Shown here: positions 48,156 through 58,194 of the stretch, piece by piece
Layout: every line of letters begins with the position of its first letter
How positions within the stretch are numbered: the stretch's first letter is position 1
Source of the DNA: Floccularia luteovirens
Lineage: Eukaryota > Basidiomycota > Agaricomycetes > Agaricales > Squamanitaceae
Length of the DNA stretch: 64,000 nucleotides
Assembly: GCA_009739215.1 (NCBI GenBank)
Contig: VSJF01000008.1
Location: 248,001 to 312,000, forward strand
Direction of reading: 5' to 3'
Notes under the pieces: generated by a model
What the model was told of the DNA's origin: nothing
What the model saw: only the letters and a program-made list of their open reading frames with translations
Database searches by the model: none
Translations under genes and position numbers: made by a program

Positions 48156-49678
48156 ATGCCTGCTATTCCATCGGAAACGTCGACGCGTTTGTCGCGCTCT
48201 ACGTCACGATCTGCTGCACCCTCTTCGGCCTCCTCGAAGCCTCGAGCGATATCCAATGCTTCACTCGTCAGTGGAAGTACAACTGTTCGCGCAAGCAACA
48301 AACTAAGTACGACAAGTCGTTCTCCAAATGCCACTCCAGTACCCATCCCATCCAGTGCAGCTAAACGTATGTCTACCTCTATACCCTCTTTAAGCGCTCG
48401 TCGAACATCAGCACCTATGCATAACTTTCCACGTCTGGATCTCAGTAGCGCAGTTACAACCTCTGCGTCACCTGGTACACCTTCTCCTCCAGCGCGTAAC
48501 ACGCGTGAAAAAATTGCCCCCGTAAAGCAAACGCCGTCCGTCGCAGGCCCGATACGGACAGCGCGTTCTACCTCACTTTACATGACTTCCCCACCTTCTC
48601 AACTTGCAAACGAATTACAGCAACAACAGGACGAACCCGCTTCCACAACGCGCTCGAGAGTGACTCCTCCCCGTCGTACCACTCCCCCTACATCAATGTC
48701 GAAGACGCCTTCATCTTCACTCACGACGGTGACATCGCCATCTATTAGTTTGACGTCTCCCAGTCCAAGGGCGAAAGGGAAGCTGCATGTCTCTAAGAAC
48801 TCCACGACACCGCAAAACACCCCCCCACGTTTAGCTATGGGCGGTAATAGGCCAGGCTCTGCATCGGTCCAGGGGACACCCCCAAGACAGCCTGCTGGGA
48901 GTGATGCCCGCAGAATAACTCCAGGAAAATCACCCAGGCTACAGCAACCACAGCATTACGAAAACGATAGATCGATTAGTTGGCCACCTCAACAACCAGC
49001 ACTTCTAGCAGACAGCCTCGCACTTTTAGATTCTCAAAGAAAATTATTGAATGGATCTGGAAATGGCATGTCACTTGCAATGTCTGAAATGGACGGTGCC
49101 TTTTCAAGCTGGGGTGATGAAGATAATATGACAATGGATATGGTTACGGATGTCAATGATGGGGACCTTGACGAGGAGGTGCGTGTCCTTATAAATCTGC
49201 GAACTACTCGTATGAAAATATCATGTAGATGAAATCTGCGCTATTCTCCATTCTTACCATGCATACCCGCAAAATTCTTCATTACAAGAGGCTTTTGGAA
49301 CGCGCCCAGGCTTCCACAGCAGCACAATTACATGCGTTACAGGCGGAAGTTCGTGTCCTCCGAGACGCATCTCCTGCCGCTGGTCATCCAGTTCCTCATG
49401 CGATGTCACTTGCTGACTTTGATAAGCAATGTGTATGTGGAGGTAAGAAGAGGAGGGGTTACTGGAGTGGTTATCGAGATGATGAAGACTATGATGATGA
49501 CGGCGACATGGACCTTGCCAGAGCTATTAAAGGGGACGGAAAGGGTGGGTTCAATGAAACGGAGATCAGGAAGGCTTTAAGGGGTCTAAACAGGGAAGAC
49601 AGGATGAGACTGTTAGTATTGATCTTCAACTTTATTTACCCACATATTAACGATGATCGGTTTCACCCAACAGGATAG
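48156..49678 (+). CDS. Ser/Pro-rich protein with C-terminal coiled coil (470 aa)
   Basis: Model: join(48156..49178, 49289..49678). The first ~340 residues are almost entirely Ser, Thr, Pro, Arg and Ala, with many SP, TP and RTS-type sites, as in microtubule- or cortex-associated disordered proteins. Exon 1 ends in an acidic [10 protein letters not shown]. Exon 2 opens with [26 protein letters not shown], a heptad-like coiled coil. [11 protein letters not shown] segment, an acidic [10 protein letters not shown] run and [38 protein letters not shown] follow; the last part looks helical. I do not recognise a family. The 110-nt intron has a GTGCGT donor and an ACAAG acceptor. The F-box/WD40 gene starts right after its stop, so a shared transcript or a missed linking exon is possible. 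Confidence 0.78.
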
Positions 49679-49732
49679 CCATCATACTAGATTGTACGTT
49701 TACATATATACCGGGTATCATACCCAAGTTCA

Positions 49733-52099
49733 TTGTATTTCATAGCGTGTCTCCCTGGCGACATACAACTACAAATCCTACTCCTACAGAAGTATGCCAA
49801 ATCGACATACGACATACTTGGGAATCTTTCACCAGATCTTGCTCTCAAGATTCTACGACATTTATCAGTGAAAGAATTGCTTGGTATTGAGTCGGTATGT
49901 TCATCCACATTCTAGACATTGAAAAACTTCGTTCATTGAAATTATGAAGGTATCCAAGAATTGGCAGAAGATTGTACATCATCCTGCCCTGTGGAAATAT
50001 CATTGTCTGCGTGTAACAGCAACTGACCCACTTCCTGTCAAACCACCTTCTAAAGAAGAGGGATGGTAAGTATTATTATAAAGTTCTTCTGTGCAGTCAA
50101 GACTGAATGATGATGAAGGGAGCCTTTGTACCGCTCTTTACACCACCGGGAGAGCAATTTCCATTATGGTCTGCCTCAGTCAATACGTTTCCTCAATGGG
50201 CATACCAATTTTTGTACCACTCTGCTTCTGCGGGGTAAACGCTTGATCAGCGGTAGCTATGATGAGACAATCAGGTTTTGGGATATTGAAACTGGTGAAA
50301 TGAAGAAATGTTTACAGGTTAAGAAGCCTGTGAGCTGTGTCGATTTTTTGATGGAAGAAGGTAAAGTTCTGTGTATTTTCTCAATATAGTGGATATTAAT
50401 AAGCTCTTGTAGAGGTCTTTGTGGTGGGCTTCCACGATGTTGGGTTTGTTTATGCAATCCACTGTTGATTGAATAGTCTTTTGACCTGATTCAAAAAAAT
50501 TCAGCCGGGTACATCTCTTCTCTTCCGTCACTTTCACACCATTACAACAACTTGCTGGCCATCTGAACGGAATCCGCGCTGTTGCGCTTTCGTCCAAGAA
50601 TCTAGTATCTGCAGGTGCAGATAAAGCCCTTGTTTGCTGGGACTGGCGGGCTGGCACGAAGATTGTGAGATTTGGGCAACAAACAACAATCAATATTGGG
50701 GTTCAACTTATTGCTGGAGATGGCGGTGGTGGTGCAGGAGAAGAAGGCGAAAGGGTGGTGAGCATTACAATAGATGGGATTGTCAGAGTCTTCTCTATAA
50801 GTGAGTCCGTGGATCAGAAAACAATTCTCGGGTATTGGTTAATGAGGGCTTCTTCACTCATTGCTCAGGGAGACGTGAGATGGTATCACAATTTAAACTT
50901 TCTGAGTTGGGGGCTGGCGATCCAGTCCTGAATGCCAAGCTGTATAATGTCGGGACAGCTCCTAACAACATGCTACAGTGAGATTGATATTTGATGTTTC
51001 TTTGACACCTGGTAATGACCAATTTGTCTAGATGGTTCGCTGCGAAAGGGACCCAAATGACTGTAAGAATCTTTCCAATTTGAATGCGACTGTGTGCTTA
51101 CCGGCCACATAGTGTGCTACAAAATCGATCATAATGCACCTACAATGGCAGGAAGGAGATGACGCACCAGTGACGGTTATGTCCCCCGCTGCGACAACTC
51201 ACTCTCCACAATCCATAATTTCAGGCCAGACGTCTCTGCGCAGCCGAACCTCATCAGCCCTTGGCAGATCAACCTCGTCCATTTCCACTCCAAACCGTCG
51301 ATCTTCACTGATAGCCCCTTCTCCAATGAACTCTACTGCAGGCAAGAGTCGATTAAGCCTTAATGTTCCTAAAACACCTGGGGCTCCATTAAGTCCATCT
51401 CCTAGGAACACCACTCCAGCACTGCCTTTGTTCCCTATACGCTATGGAAGAGCAGCTATACTGACCGCCCCACCAAAATTGATCGCTATTGTTGAAACAC
51501 CCGACGTAGCCGTTGGTGCAGTTGACCCTAGAAAAAGAAGAGTGATTACCGCCACCAGGTTTAGTTCCAGGGCTGGTGCAGACAGGAGGGTATGTTTTCT
51601 TTCATTATATACTGCAAGGTCCCGGATTGAACCTTTCGCATAGATATTTTTGTCGACACATCAAGACAAAGACAAACCGACATCAAATGATGGGGGAAAT
51701 AATGAAGAAGAAATTAACCCTCTTTCAATAGAACTATCACCATCTGTCGATGTGGATACCGATGTCACGCCTTTGACGGGTGCGTGGAGTGCCCTTTCTG
51801 TCGGTGACACATCACTTGGTTCTGTGAAGGGACTTCTTGGCCAAATTCCTGCGAAATTTACGGGTTTGGCTACGCCTGAAAAGAATCCAATGTCGATGCA
51901 ACTTAGCCATGAGGAGGTAGTGGTTGGATGTGCAGACGGTACTATTTAGTAAGGCATTCCCCCTTCTTTTTACACGTCTGTCTGAACGATTGTGCGAAGT
52001 GTCATGAATTTTGTTGGTTACCAATACGAGAAGCAAAAGGATCCAGTCGGAGAATGGAATGAGGACACAGAAACAAGTGAAGGGAATCAAAGTGACTAA
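49733..52099 (+). CDS. F-box/WD40-repeat protein (5' end unresolved)
   Basis: Exons: ~49733..49894, 49950..50065, 50119..50360, 50413..50443, 50505..50800, 50869..50977, 51032..51062, 51113..51589, 51644..51948, 52000..52099, all phases agreeing. The first has no in-frame ATG back to the stop at 49688, so a 5' exon is missing. The F-box is clear ([33 protein letters not shown] split over exons 1-2, then [10 protein letters not shown]). WD40 blades follow: [20 protein letters not shown] with [21 protein letters not shown]-like loops, and [20 protein letters not shown] with [14 protein letters not shown] Ser-rich insert (residues from 51180) separates later blades, and the end is acidic ([11 protein letters not shown]). 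The architecture matches SCF substrate receptors of the Cdc4/Met30/Sel-10 type. The target is unknown. Confidence 0.88.
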
Positions 52100-52684
52100 T
52101 ACCAACTTCGACATTGTCTATCCCACAGCTGTACGCTGATACATTAACCACCTACACCCATGCACGTTCATTTGACACAACAATTTTATGTTATTCACGC
52201 TTCTGCATAATAGTGGTTCGGATCGAATGTTTGATATTTTGTATATCTCAGGGAAAGTATGTTTATTTGGTGCATACATTTACCGCGGTTTTCTAGATTC
52301 ATCCACCATGTGCCATAGCAAAATCGTTTGATATTTTTCTGCCTTATTAGAACAGCTGTAAATTTTCGATTCCTGGTTGATAATACCCTCTTTAACAGTC
52401 GCGGTCCGGCATCTTTTTAGCAAGGTAATTCCTTCCCATTGGCTTAACGTCAAAGTCGTCGGACAATGAAGGTGAGTCCGATGTAAAGTGATCAAAAACA
52501 CTAGCATGCCAATCCTCTAACTATCATCCGTAAACGAATCTGTCAGAGGTTGCTGATCAATTTGGAAATCTCCGTGGGCTTATTATACCGACATACAAAA
52601 CATTGCTTTGGCGTAGACCATAAGGTTTCCAAGCATTCATGTTCAACCTTTTATCTCTGTGTTTGCTGTGCTCGTTCGCGAGCT
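52100..52684. other. Intergenic, no intact gene
   Basis: 3' side of the F-box/WD40 gene followed by sequence in frame with the oxidase relic (open from about 52550) but without recognisable residues before 52685. Confidence 0.5.
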
Positions 52685-53129
52685 ATGCTCACTCTCAATC
52701 ATTCACAGCGAACAGCAATTGACTTGAATAGATTAAATGCAACCGTTCGGGGACGTCTTCATGCTGGAGATCCTTATTCCCAACCATGTCTTTCGATTCT
52801 TGATAATAAGGTTCATGCAACCCCCGACGCAGCTGAATGCTCCGCGCGTCAGTGGTAATGAGGATCATTGTGGGTACTGATAATCAAATGCACAATTTCG
52901 TAATAAGTGTTGATTTATTGCCATTGACATATATCGCACAAGTATATTTGGGTCTTATGGTTTCACATAATGGGAAACTTGTCAAACTACTGTCGACGAA
53001 CAGCGTTTACTTGATTGGTCCAACTTGACTAATCCAGCTGCTCTTGCCCCTCCCCAGGTCTGTTCACAAGGGAGTGTACCAAACCATCATGTTTGCCACC
53101 TTCCGACCACTAGGCAGCGTTCAAGCTAA
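52685..53129 (+). pseudogene. Relic of a berberine-bridge-type FAD oxidoreductase (N-terminal part)
   Basis: Two exon-like pieces of the FAD-linked oxidase family are readable. The first (from 52685) has AIDLNRLNATVRGRLHAGDP, then QPCLSIL and ATPDAAECSARQW, the N-terminal block of fungal secreted FAD oxidases (the LNxTVxGRL...PFxxPCF pattern), ending near a GTAATG donor at ~52855. The second (from ~52920) reads YRTSIFGSYGF, then WETCQTTVDEQRLLDW, TNPAALAPPQVCSQGSVP. It is interrupted by TAA at 52968-52970, right before WETCQ, and stops at 53127-53129. The FAD-binding and catalytic domains that should follow are absent; the inverted duplication begins within 100 bp. So this is a truncated, dead 5' fragment, possibly cut by insertion of the duplicated region. 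Confidence 0.8.
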
Positions 53130-53159
53130 AGTATTGCTGAAATCATCTATCTCCTCACT

Positions 53160-54165
53160 AATAATGAAAGTCGTATATTTCATAAAGTCAAACTACGTCT
53201 CATAACAACTTGGGCAACAAGGTGCTTAGACTTAACACCACCAACATCTCTTTAGTTCCAAGCCGCAGGGGAGAATTGTACTTGGACGCTAGCTTCGACG
53301 TTGCCTCTATCCGTCATGTCTACCTCGAGCGAAGTTAGTTGATTCAAATTGTTGAAGCACAGATCCGTGTCAGTGATACTTTGGCCATTGACCTTACATG
53401 CCTACGCAAGGATTAATAGGGCCCCAGTTGCAAGTTCAGAATGAGTAGACGCACCACATCTTCACTCTTGTCCGCTACAAGTATGACCGTGTTAATGTCA
53501 ACGGGATTATTGCCCGGAATCTTTTCGAAGTCTCCATCTGGAGGTATGATGAGTGAGATAGCAAATACGAAAATGTAATTCTTTACACGAACCGAAAAGG
53601 GCGAACATATCTATACCGGAGCTAGAAGTTATGATATATCTTGCTGCTTGCCCCGAGTGCCTGGCGTTCAATGCTGATAATACTTCATATTTAGGAATCA
53701 TAGATTCTCGTGGATGTACTTGTTACTCACATCGGGATTCCATTGTAGAGGGAGCTCCATAAACCAAAGCTGGAAGAGCTGCCATCAAGGCAATCGACAT
53801 CATGAAAAAAAGCATGTTCAATAACTGTTTGTTTTCTAGTAAGATGGGTTAGAAGTCTCGATTCTGCACCAGGCAGTGAGAAAATAGGTCTACGAGAAAT
53901 GTCAACAACTGCCAAAGAAGGAAGGCTGTCGACTTACTGATGATGAGAAGGAAAGAAAGAAGAATGTCGAACTCCTGACTTCCTGAGGATACTTATAGTG
54001 CGACACATTGGTTACAAAGCTTTCGGAATGGTGGCTAATGCTAATTATCAGCACCACTGGCACAGGATTTTGATTTCCGTTGGTACGTTTATAATTAGAA
54101 TGTGGTAGTTTAGTCATCATTCCAAAATAGCATTGGGCGTAAGCTTGGCAAGAGCCCGACGGGTA
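53160..54165. repeat. Left arm of a ~1-kb inverted duplication
   Basis: The reverse complement of this segment matches 55068-56085 over the promoter, signal peptide, introns, exons and 3' flank of a small secreted-protein gene. Near-identical pieces include ATTCTTCTTTCTTTCCTTC upstream and GAAATATACGACTTTC downstream. Exons have diverged more than the promoter and signal-peptide region. The arms are separated by about 0.9 kb and the genes diverge from the centre. Confidence 0.85.
53252..53815 (-). CDS. Small secreted protein, family S2 copy A (132 aa)
   Basis: Model: complement(join(53252..53401, 53455..53537, 53593..53673, 53731..53815)), phases exact. A signal peptide (MLFFMMSIALMAALPALVYG, cleavage likely after the Gly-Ala) is followed by ~110 residues with only two or three Cys. 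Readable parts are SLNARHSGQAARYIITSSSG, then IPGNNPVDINTVILVA, ACKVNGQSITDTDLCFNNL, and VEASVQVQFSPAAWN at the end. No known domain is recognised. It pairs with copy B at 55375-55977 in an inverted duplication and with the decayed copy at 12690-13151. Signal peptides of A and B are almost identical while the mature parts differ strongly. That is unusual for a recent neutral duplication. Function unknown. Confidence 0.87.
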
Positions 54166-55067
54166 TCTAAGAGCACATAAGAAGTGTCATCTGAATTGTC
54201 ATTCGAGGCTGTTCAGATTCAAAATTATCCGTTTCGCCTCTGCTTAAATAGAGGTCAATGTTGCTAAGGTATTTGTAGGGTACTTAGTGAGGAGGAGGCT
54301 ATGAGTGGTGACTCCTCCCACTGTGTACTTACCTACGACTTCTGGTGATGATTATTTATCAGCAGTTAACTTGCAACCAAACGAGCCTTCTTGTCTGATT
54401 AAAGCTTGACACAACATTGAATTAGGCCCTTTTCGGATACTCAGTTAGATTTAGCTAGGCTAGGCTAGGTTAGGTTTCAAATGTCACAAACCGAGGTGAC
54501 CAGTCAGACTTGGTTAGAGTCCGTTTTGTCACGATGCTGAGCACTCAGTCGATAAGCCACGCACTCCCCCTGAGTCTCACAACTGTCAATTGATAGTGTA
54601 ACGACTGAAGCTTGAAGAGTGATGCCAAATTGACAATTGAAGAAGTTTGAGGTGACAAGAGACTGACAACTAACTGAGCTCGAGATGAGTGCAGACAGAC
54701 TGCAACATTTTGGTTTGAATGGAAATATGAGTTCCAACCGACTATTACATTAGTCCCACAAGACTTCTACTTGATGTTTATCAGACTGTCAAATGAATGT
54801 GGACTGACTACCGAAAAAAAAATTTGGATAAAAAAACTCAGGTAAAAGTCAAAATTCCGCATTCTGGTGTCCGATTCAGTCAGTTAAAATAAATCTGAGT
54901 TTTTTGGGACTATTGACTGAATCTACATGACTTATTTACGACTTCCTTTTTTACTGAGTGTGAGCCCTGTAAACATCAGGCAAATCATTCTCCTAAGTGG
55001 TCACAATTTGCAAACACTCGTTCGGAAATGGTGCTACTAATCATAGAATATGGTAACCAAGTATCTT
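54166..55067. other. Core between the inverted arms
   Basis: About 0.9 kb without a supported gene, lying between two divergent promoters. It holds a short direct repeat (GCTAGGCTAGGCTAGG near 54454), many ACTGA/TCAGT motifs, and a perfect inverted pair GATTCAGTCA (54873-54882) / TGACTGAATC (54914-54923). Confidence 0.6.
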
Positions 55068-56085
55068 GGACACCCGTCGGGCTCTTCTAAATGCTATTGC
55101 TGAACGTTGACAAAACATGCCAAGCGAAATCACAAATGCTGTGGTCCTTATTATTGGTATTAACCACCATTCCGAAAGCTTTGTGTCGCTCTATAAGTAT
55201 CCTCAGGGAGTCAGGAGTTCGACATTCTTCTTTCTTTCCTTCTCATCATCAGTAAGTCGACAACTTTCCTTCATCGGCAGTTGTTGACATTTCTCGTAGA
55301 CCTATTTTCTCACTGCCTGGTGCAGAATTGAAACTTCAACCCATTCTATCAGAAAACAAAAACGGTTACTGAACATGCATTTTTTTACGATGTCGATTGC
55401 TTTGATGGCAGCTCTTCCAGCTTTGGTTTATGGAGCCCCCTCCAGGATGGAATCCCGAATTGTTAAATGTGAGTAACAAGTTCATCACGAAAAGTTGTGA
55501 TTCCTTAATCTAAGGTTTTACCAGCATTCAACGCCAGGCAGCAGCAGTCGACAGAATCGGCCCAATTTATCCTGGCGATTGATGAAAACAATGCTATCGC
55601 CATTTTCAGTTCGTGCAAAAGGACAATTTTATACTTGTTATCTCACTCATCATATTTCTAGACGCTGAACCGATTCAAGGCCCTGTACCCGTAGACGAGA
55701 ACACAACTATGATCTTGTTGGATGAAGATACAAACTTGGTGCGTCCACTCATTCTGAACTTGGAACTCTGACCTTATTAACCCACTTATAGAAATGTAAC
55801 GTCGGCGACGGCGGTGACATAGACTTCACTTCCAACTTCCTGAGTCAGTGCTTCAATTCTCCGGAATTGATTCATGATGTTGGGGTCCAGGTGCAAATTG
55901 TGGATGGCAACGATCACGTTTTAATCACCATCCCAGCACAGTTCAACAGCACTGTGAACCCTGATGAGGGAAATTAAAGAGATATCGGAAGCGCTCAGTT
56001 CAAGCCCACGTTGTTGTTATGAGGCGTAGTTTGATTTTATGAAATATACGACTTTCTTTTTAATGAGGAAAATGATGTTGGCAAC
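55068..56085. repeat. Right arm of the ~1-kb inverted duplication
   Basis: Inverted counterpart of 53160-54165. Similarity begins at CCCGTCGGGCTCTT (55072), which recurs in reverse complement at about 54152, and runs past the stop of the copy B gene to about 56085. Confidence 0.85.
55375..55977 (+). CDS. Small secreted protein, family S2 copy B (146 aa)
   Basis: Model: join(55375..55468, 55525..55608, 55662..55738, 55792..55977), same four-exon plan and intron phases as copy A. The signal peptide (MHFFTMSIALMAALPALVYG) matches copy A, followed by PSRMESRIVK. Exon 2 gives SFNARQQQSTESAQFILAID, exon 3 EPIQGPVPVDENTTMILL, and exon 4 KCNVGDGGDIDFTSNFL, then SQCFN, VGVQVQIVDGNDHVLITIPA and FNSTVNPDEGN. 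Two Cys correspond to Cys in copy A, probably one disulfide. The donor GTTCGT after exon 2 and GTGCGT after exon 3 are conserved in A. Copy B is 14 residues longer, mostly in the last exon. No domain is recognised; an extracellular role is inferred from the signal peptide only. Confidence 0.87.
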
Positions 56086-56426
56086 ACATTAATTTTAATG
56101 AGGCCAACTTTAACTTACATCGCGCATTGGAACACCTTTAAGTGTGCAATAAGTATATCGAAGATTCGACGAGTGTCACGCATCTTCTAAAGCAGAAGGT
56201 GTACACCTACCTCCATATGAATGCATATGATCACGTCGGCGTGCGACGGACAAATCGCATTACTTATACATTACTATCATTTACCTAGAGTTGCAAAACT
56301 TTTTGTAGCTCAGCAACTGCTCGATTAATTGCCTCACACTTGTGGGGAGATCGATAGGGATATGCTGAAATACTTCGGTTCACAACTTATTTTCTAGCTA
56401 TATCTTGTTTTTTTAAATGGGAGTTA
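56086..56426. other. Spacer between inverted duplication and TIR element
   Basis: No coding sequence; AT-rich with TTCTAAAGCAGAAGG and a TATCTTG pair. It ends at the TA dinucleotide (56425-56426) bordering the element. Confidence 0.6.
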
Positions 56427-56435
56427 GTCTCGTCC

Positions 56436-56514
56436 CCAGACGTTCGGTGCGGTCGGTCCTGACGGACCGTGCGGAGTTCCAAAACTGAGGTTCATACCGC
56501 ACCAGAACGTCTGG
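56436..56514. repeat. Compound GC-rich hairpin at the left end of the TIR element
   Basis: The outer arms (56436-56453 and 56496-56514) are complementary apart from one extra base. Just inside the left arm, CGGTCC at 56454-56459 pairs with GGACCG at 56464-56469 around a 4-base loop. The outer left arm overlaps the terminal inverted repeat, so the element end can fold on itself. Confidence 0.75.
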
Positions 56515-57140
56515 TGCATTTCGCATAGAGCAACCCTCTATCGGTCGCATCAAATAGTGACATCCTATTTTAGTACTACATTTATCTTATCTAATTGTCA
56601 TTTCTTATCACTCTGTTGAAAAATCCTTCGAACTTGAATTGCTGCGGTGGTTATATTAGGTTGGTGGTTTCCACTATTCATGAAAAATAAATTATGTTGA
56701 TCAATTCGCATTCAAGTGTAATGTGAGATTCTGACAAGGATTCTACAATTGTAAATAGTACACTAGCTAATCAAAGTTAATAAGAGATTATTAACATTAT
56801 TAGAGACATTCTCACCTCAGCATTTGTGTAGTCAAACGACCGAGGTGTCGGGGATAAAAATTATGGTTTATATACTGTAGAAAGTAAATGTTTTCTGCTA
56901 CTACTATTAACAGTTAGTGAGAAAAAAGGAGGAATAAAGAAGTGTCTAATTTAGTGATTATAGAAGCCAATAAAAAAAAGGAATGGTATGTTATTTATGC
57001 AGGTATTAATAAAAGGGAAAGCATAGAAGAAATGAATGTGTTGTGTCCGAATAGTGGAAGGCACGTTTAGGATCACATGCACCTTGTTATTTCAACATGT
57101 AAATGTCAGTACTTGAGGAGGGAGTGTTGCTGAGGTCAGT

Positions 57141-57505
57141 AACATGGGAATCTCGCAAGGCATAGATGCCCACAGTTTTCTAACTCTGAATATGCTGGCC
57201 AGAAGTCTCCACCCTATTGCAAGATGCAATGAGCTTCATCAACAATTACCACGACAATTTTTTGAGTGGTCTCGAGCTTTCCCAGCCATTTTCGAAACCC
57301 TGGGTGTCTCAAATACATCTCCGGCGAGTAAAATAGGAAAATACTGCTTGATACTTCAGCTCTTGATTTAGGAATGCGAGAAGTGGGTACAAATTTAGTA
57401 ACTCACCTTTGCGAGATTAGCTGACCAGGTGTCACTATTGATAGCAACAGCAACATCTAGCTGCCACTCATATGGCGCTGGACCAAAACGCGCTGAGAAT
57501 ATCTA
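57141..57505 (-). pseudogene. Relic of a RecQ-type DEAH helicase
   Basis: Read on the minus strand, the upstream piece (about 57502 to 57405) gives FSARFGPAPYEWQLDVAVAI and ends at a GTGAGT donor. It matches the segment preceding the Walker A loop in agaric RecQ-like helicases (FGxxPYxWQLDVAxA). After a gap, EMYLRHPGFRKWLGKLETTQ runs into IVVVIVDEAHCILQ, then a TAG at 57214-57216, then GGDFWPAYSELE. That is the helicase motif II region (DEAHCISQWGxDFRPAY in intact copies). The Walker A segment and everything after motif II are missing. It lies entirely inside the TIR-flanked element at 56427-57996. Confidence 0.8.
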
Positions 57506-58194
57506 TTGAAGCTTAGTCCGTGTTTCTGCTGAGTTGTATTTTTTTTTTTGGATGCTGCAGCACGAGCACTCTGAAGAAATGTCTGAATGTGTGTGACGGT
57601 CAAGTCACATGCGCTCGCTAGTCTTGGCCTTCCTTATGTCTCATCGTCATCTTATCTCGCTCTTGTATCCGTTTGTACTAATACTCGTGTACCTACCGTT
57701 TGTATCCCTTATCGAATTAACGCGCTTTCTTCCTGATCACCCACCCCGCCTCGTTAACTCGTGCCTTGACCGTAACAATGTGCACGTTGCGCCTTGTGAG
57801 GTCTTGATCTTCAATCACGTGTATAATCACATTGTGTTACGTTTTCGTTACAGTCGCTATCACACTGTCACCGAAAGAGGGTTCTCTGTACGAAATGCAC
57901 CAGACGTTATGGTGCATAGTCTGACGTGAGTTTTGACTCTCAGACTTGAACTCCGCGCGGCAGTTTGCGGGTGCACCAAACGGCTGGGAACGAGACTAGC
58001 AAGGTCATACGTGTCTAATAAGTGGTTTCTGGTTCGCCTTTTATCAGTAGTACTGTACCGAATAAATCAGGTGACATCGCGTCATGTAACGAACGCCCGA
58101 TAGTCACACTACATAGCAAACAGAATGTAAGTTATACGGTAAAGTATACACTTAAGCAGGGTGGTGGATGTCGTAACAAGACGTTCAGACATTT

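Larger units (their letters stand above)
56427..57996. mobile_element. TIR-flanked DNA element, ~1.57 kb, non-autonomous
   Basis: The left end at 56427 reads GTCTCGTCCCCAGACGTTCG and continues GTGC; the right end, read inward from 57996 on the minus strand, is GTCTCGTTCCCAGCCGTTTG then GTGC. That is 21 of 24 matches. Both ends are flanked by TA (56425-56426 and 57997-57998), as expected for a TA target duplication of the Tc1/mariner kind. No transposase is visible. Inside lie a compound GC-rich hairpin (56436-56514), an AT-rich middle, a decayed RecQ-type helicase fragment on the minus strand (57141-57505), and a second GGTGCA palindrome near 57896-57916. Confidence 0.75.

Noticed and set aside
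48008..48502. 164-codon open frame on the minus strand
   Set aside because: Antisense shadow of the Ser/Pro-rich exon starting at 48156.
57609..57929. 106-codon open frame inside the TIR element as a transposase
   Set aside because: No DDE-type motif, no conserved block; composition is Leu/His/Arg-rich as in random pyrimidine-rich DNA.
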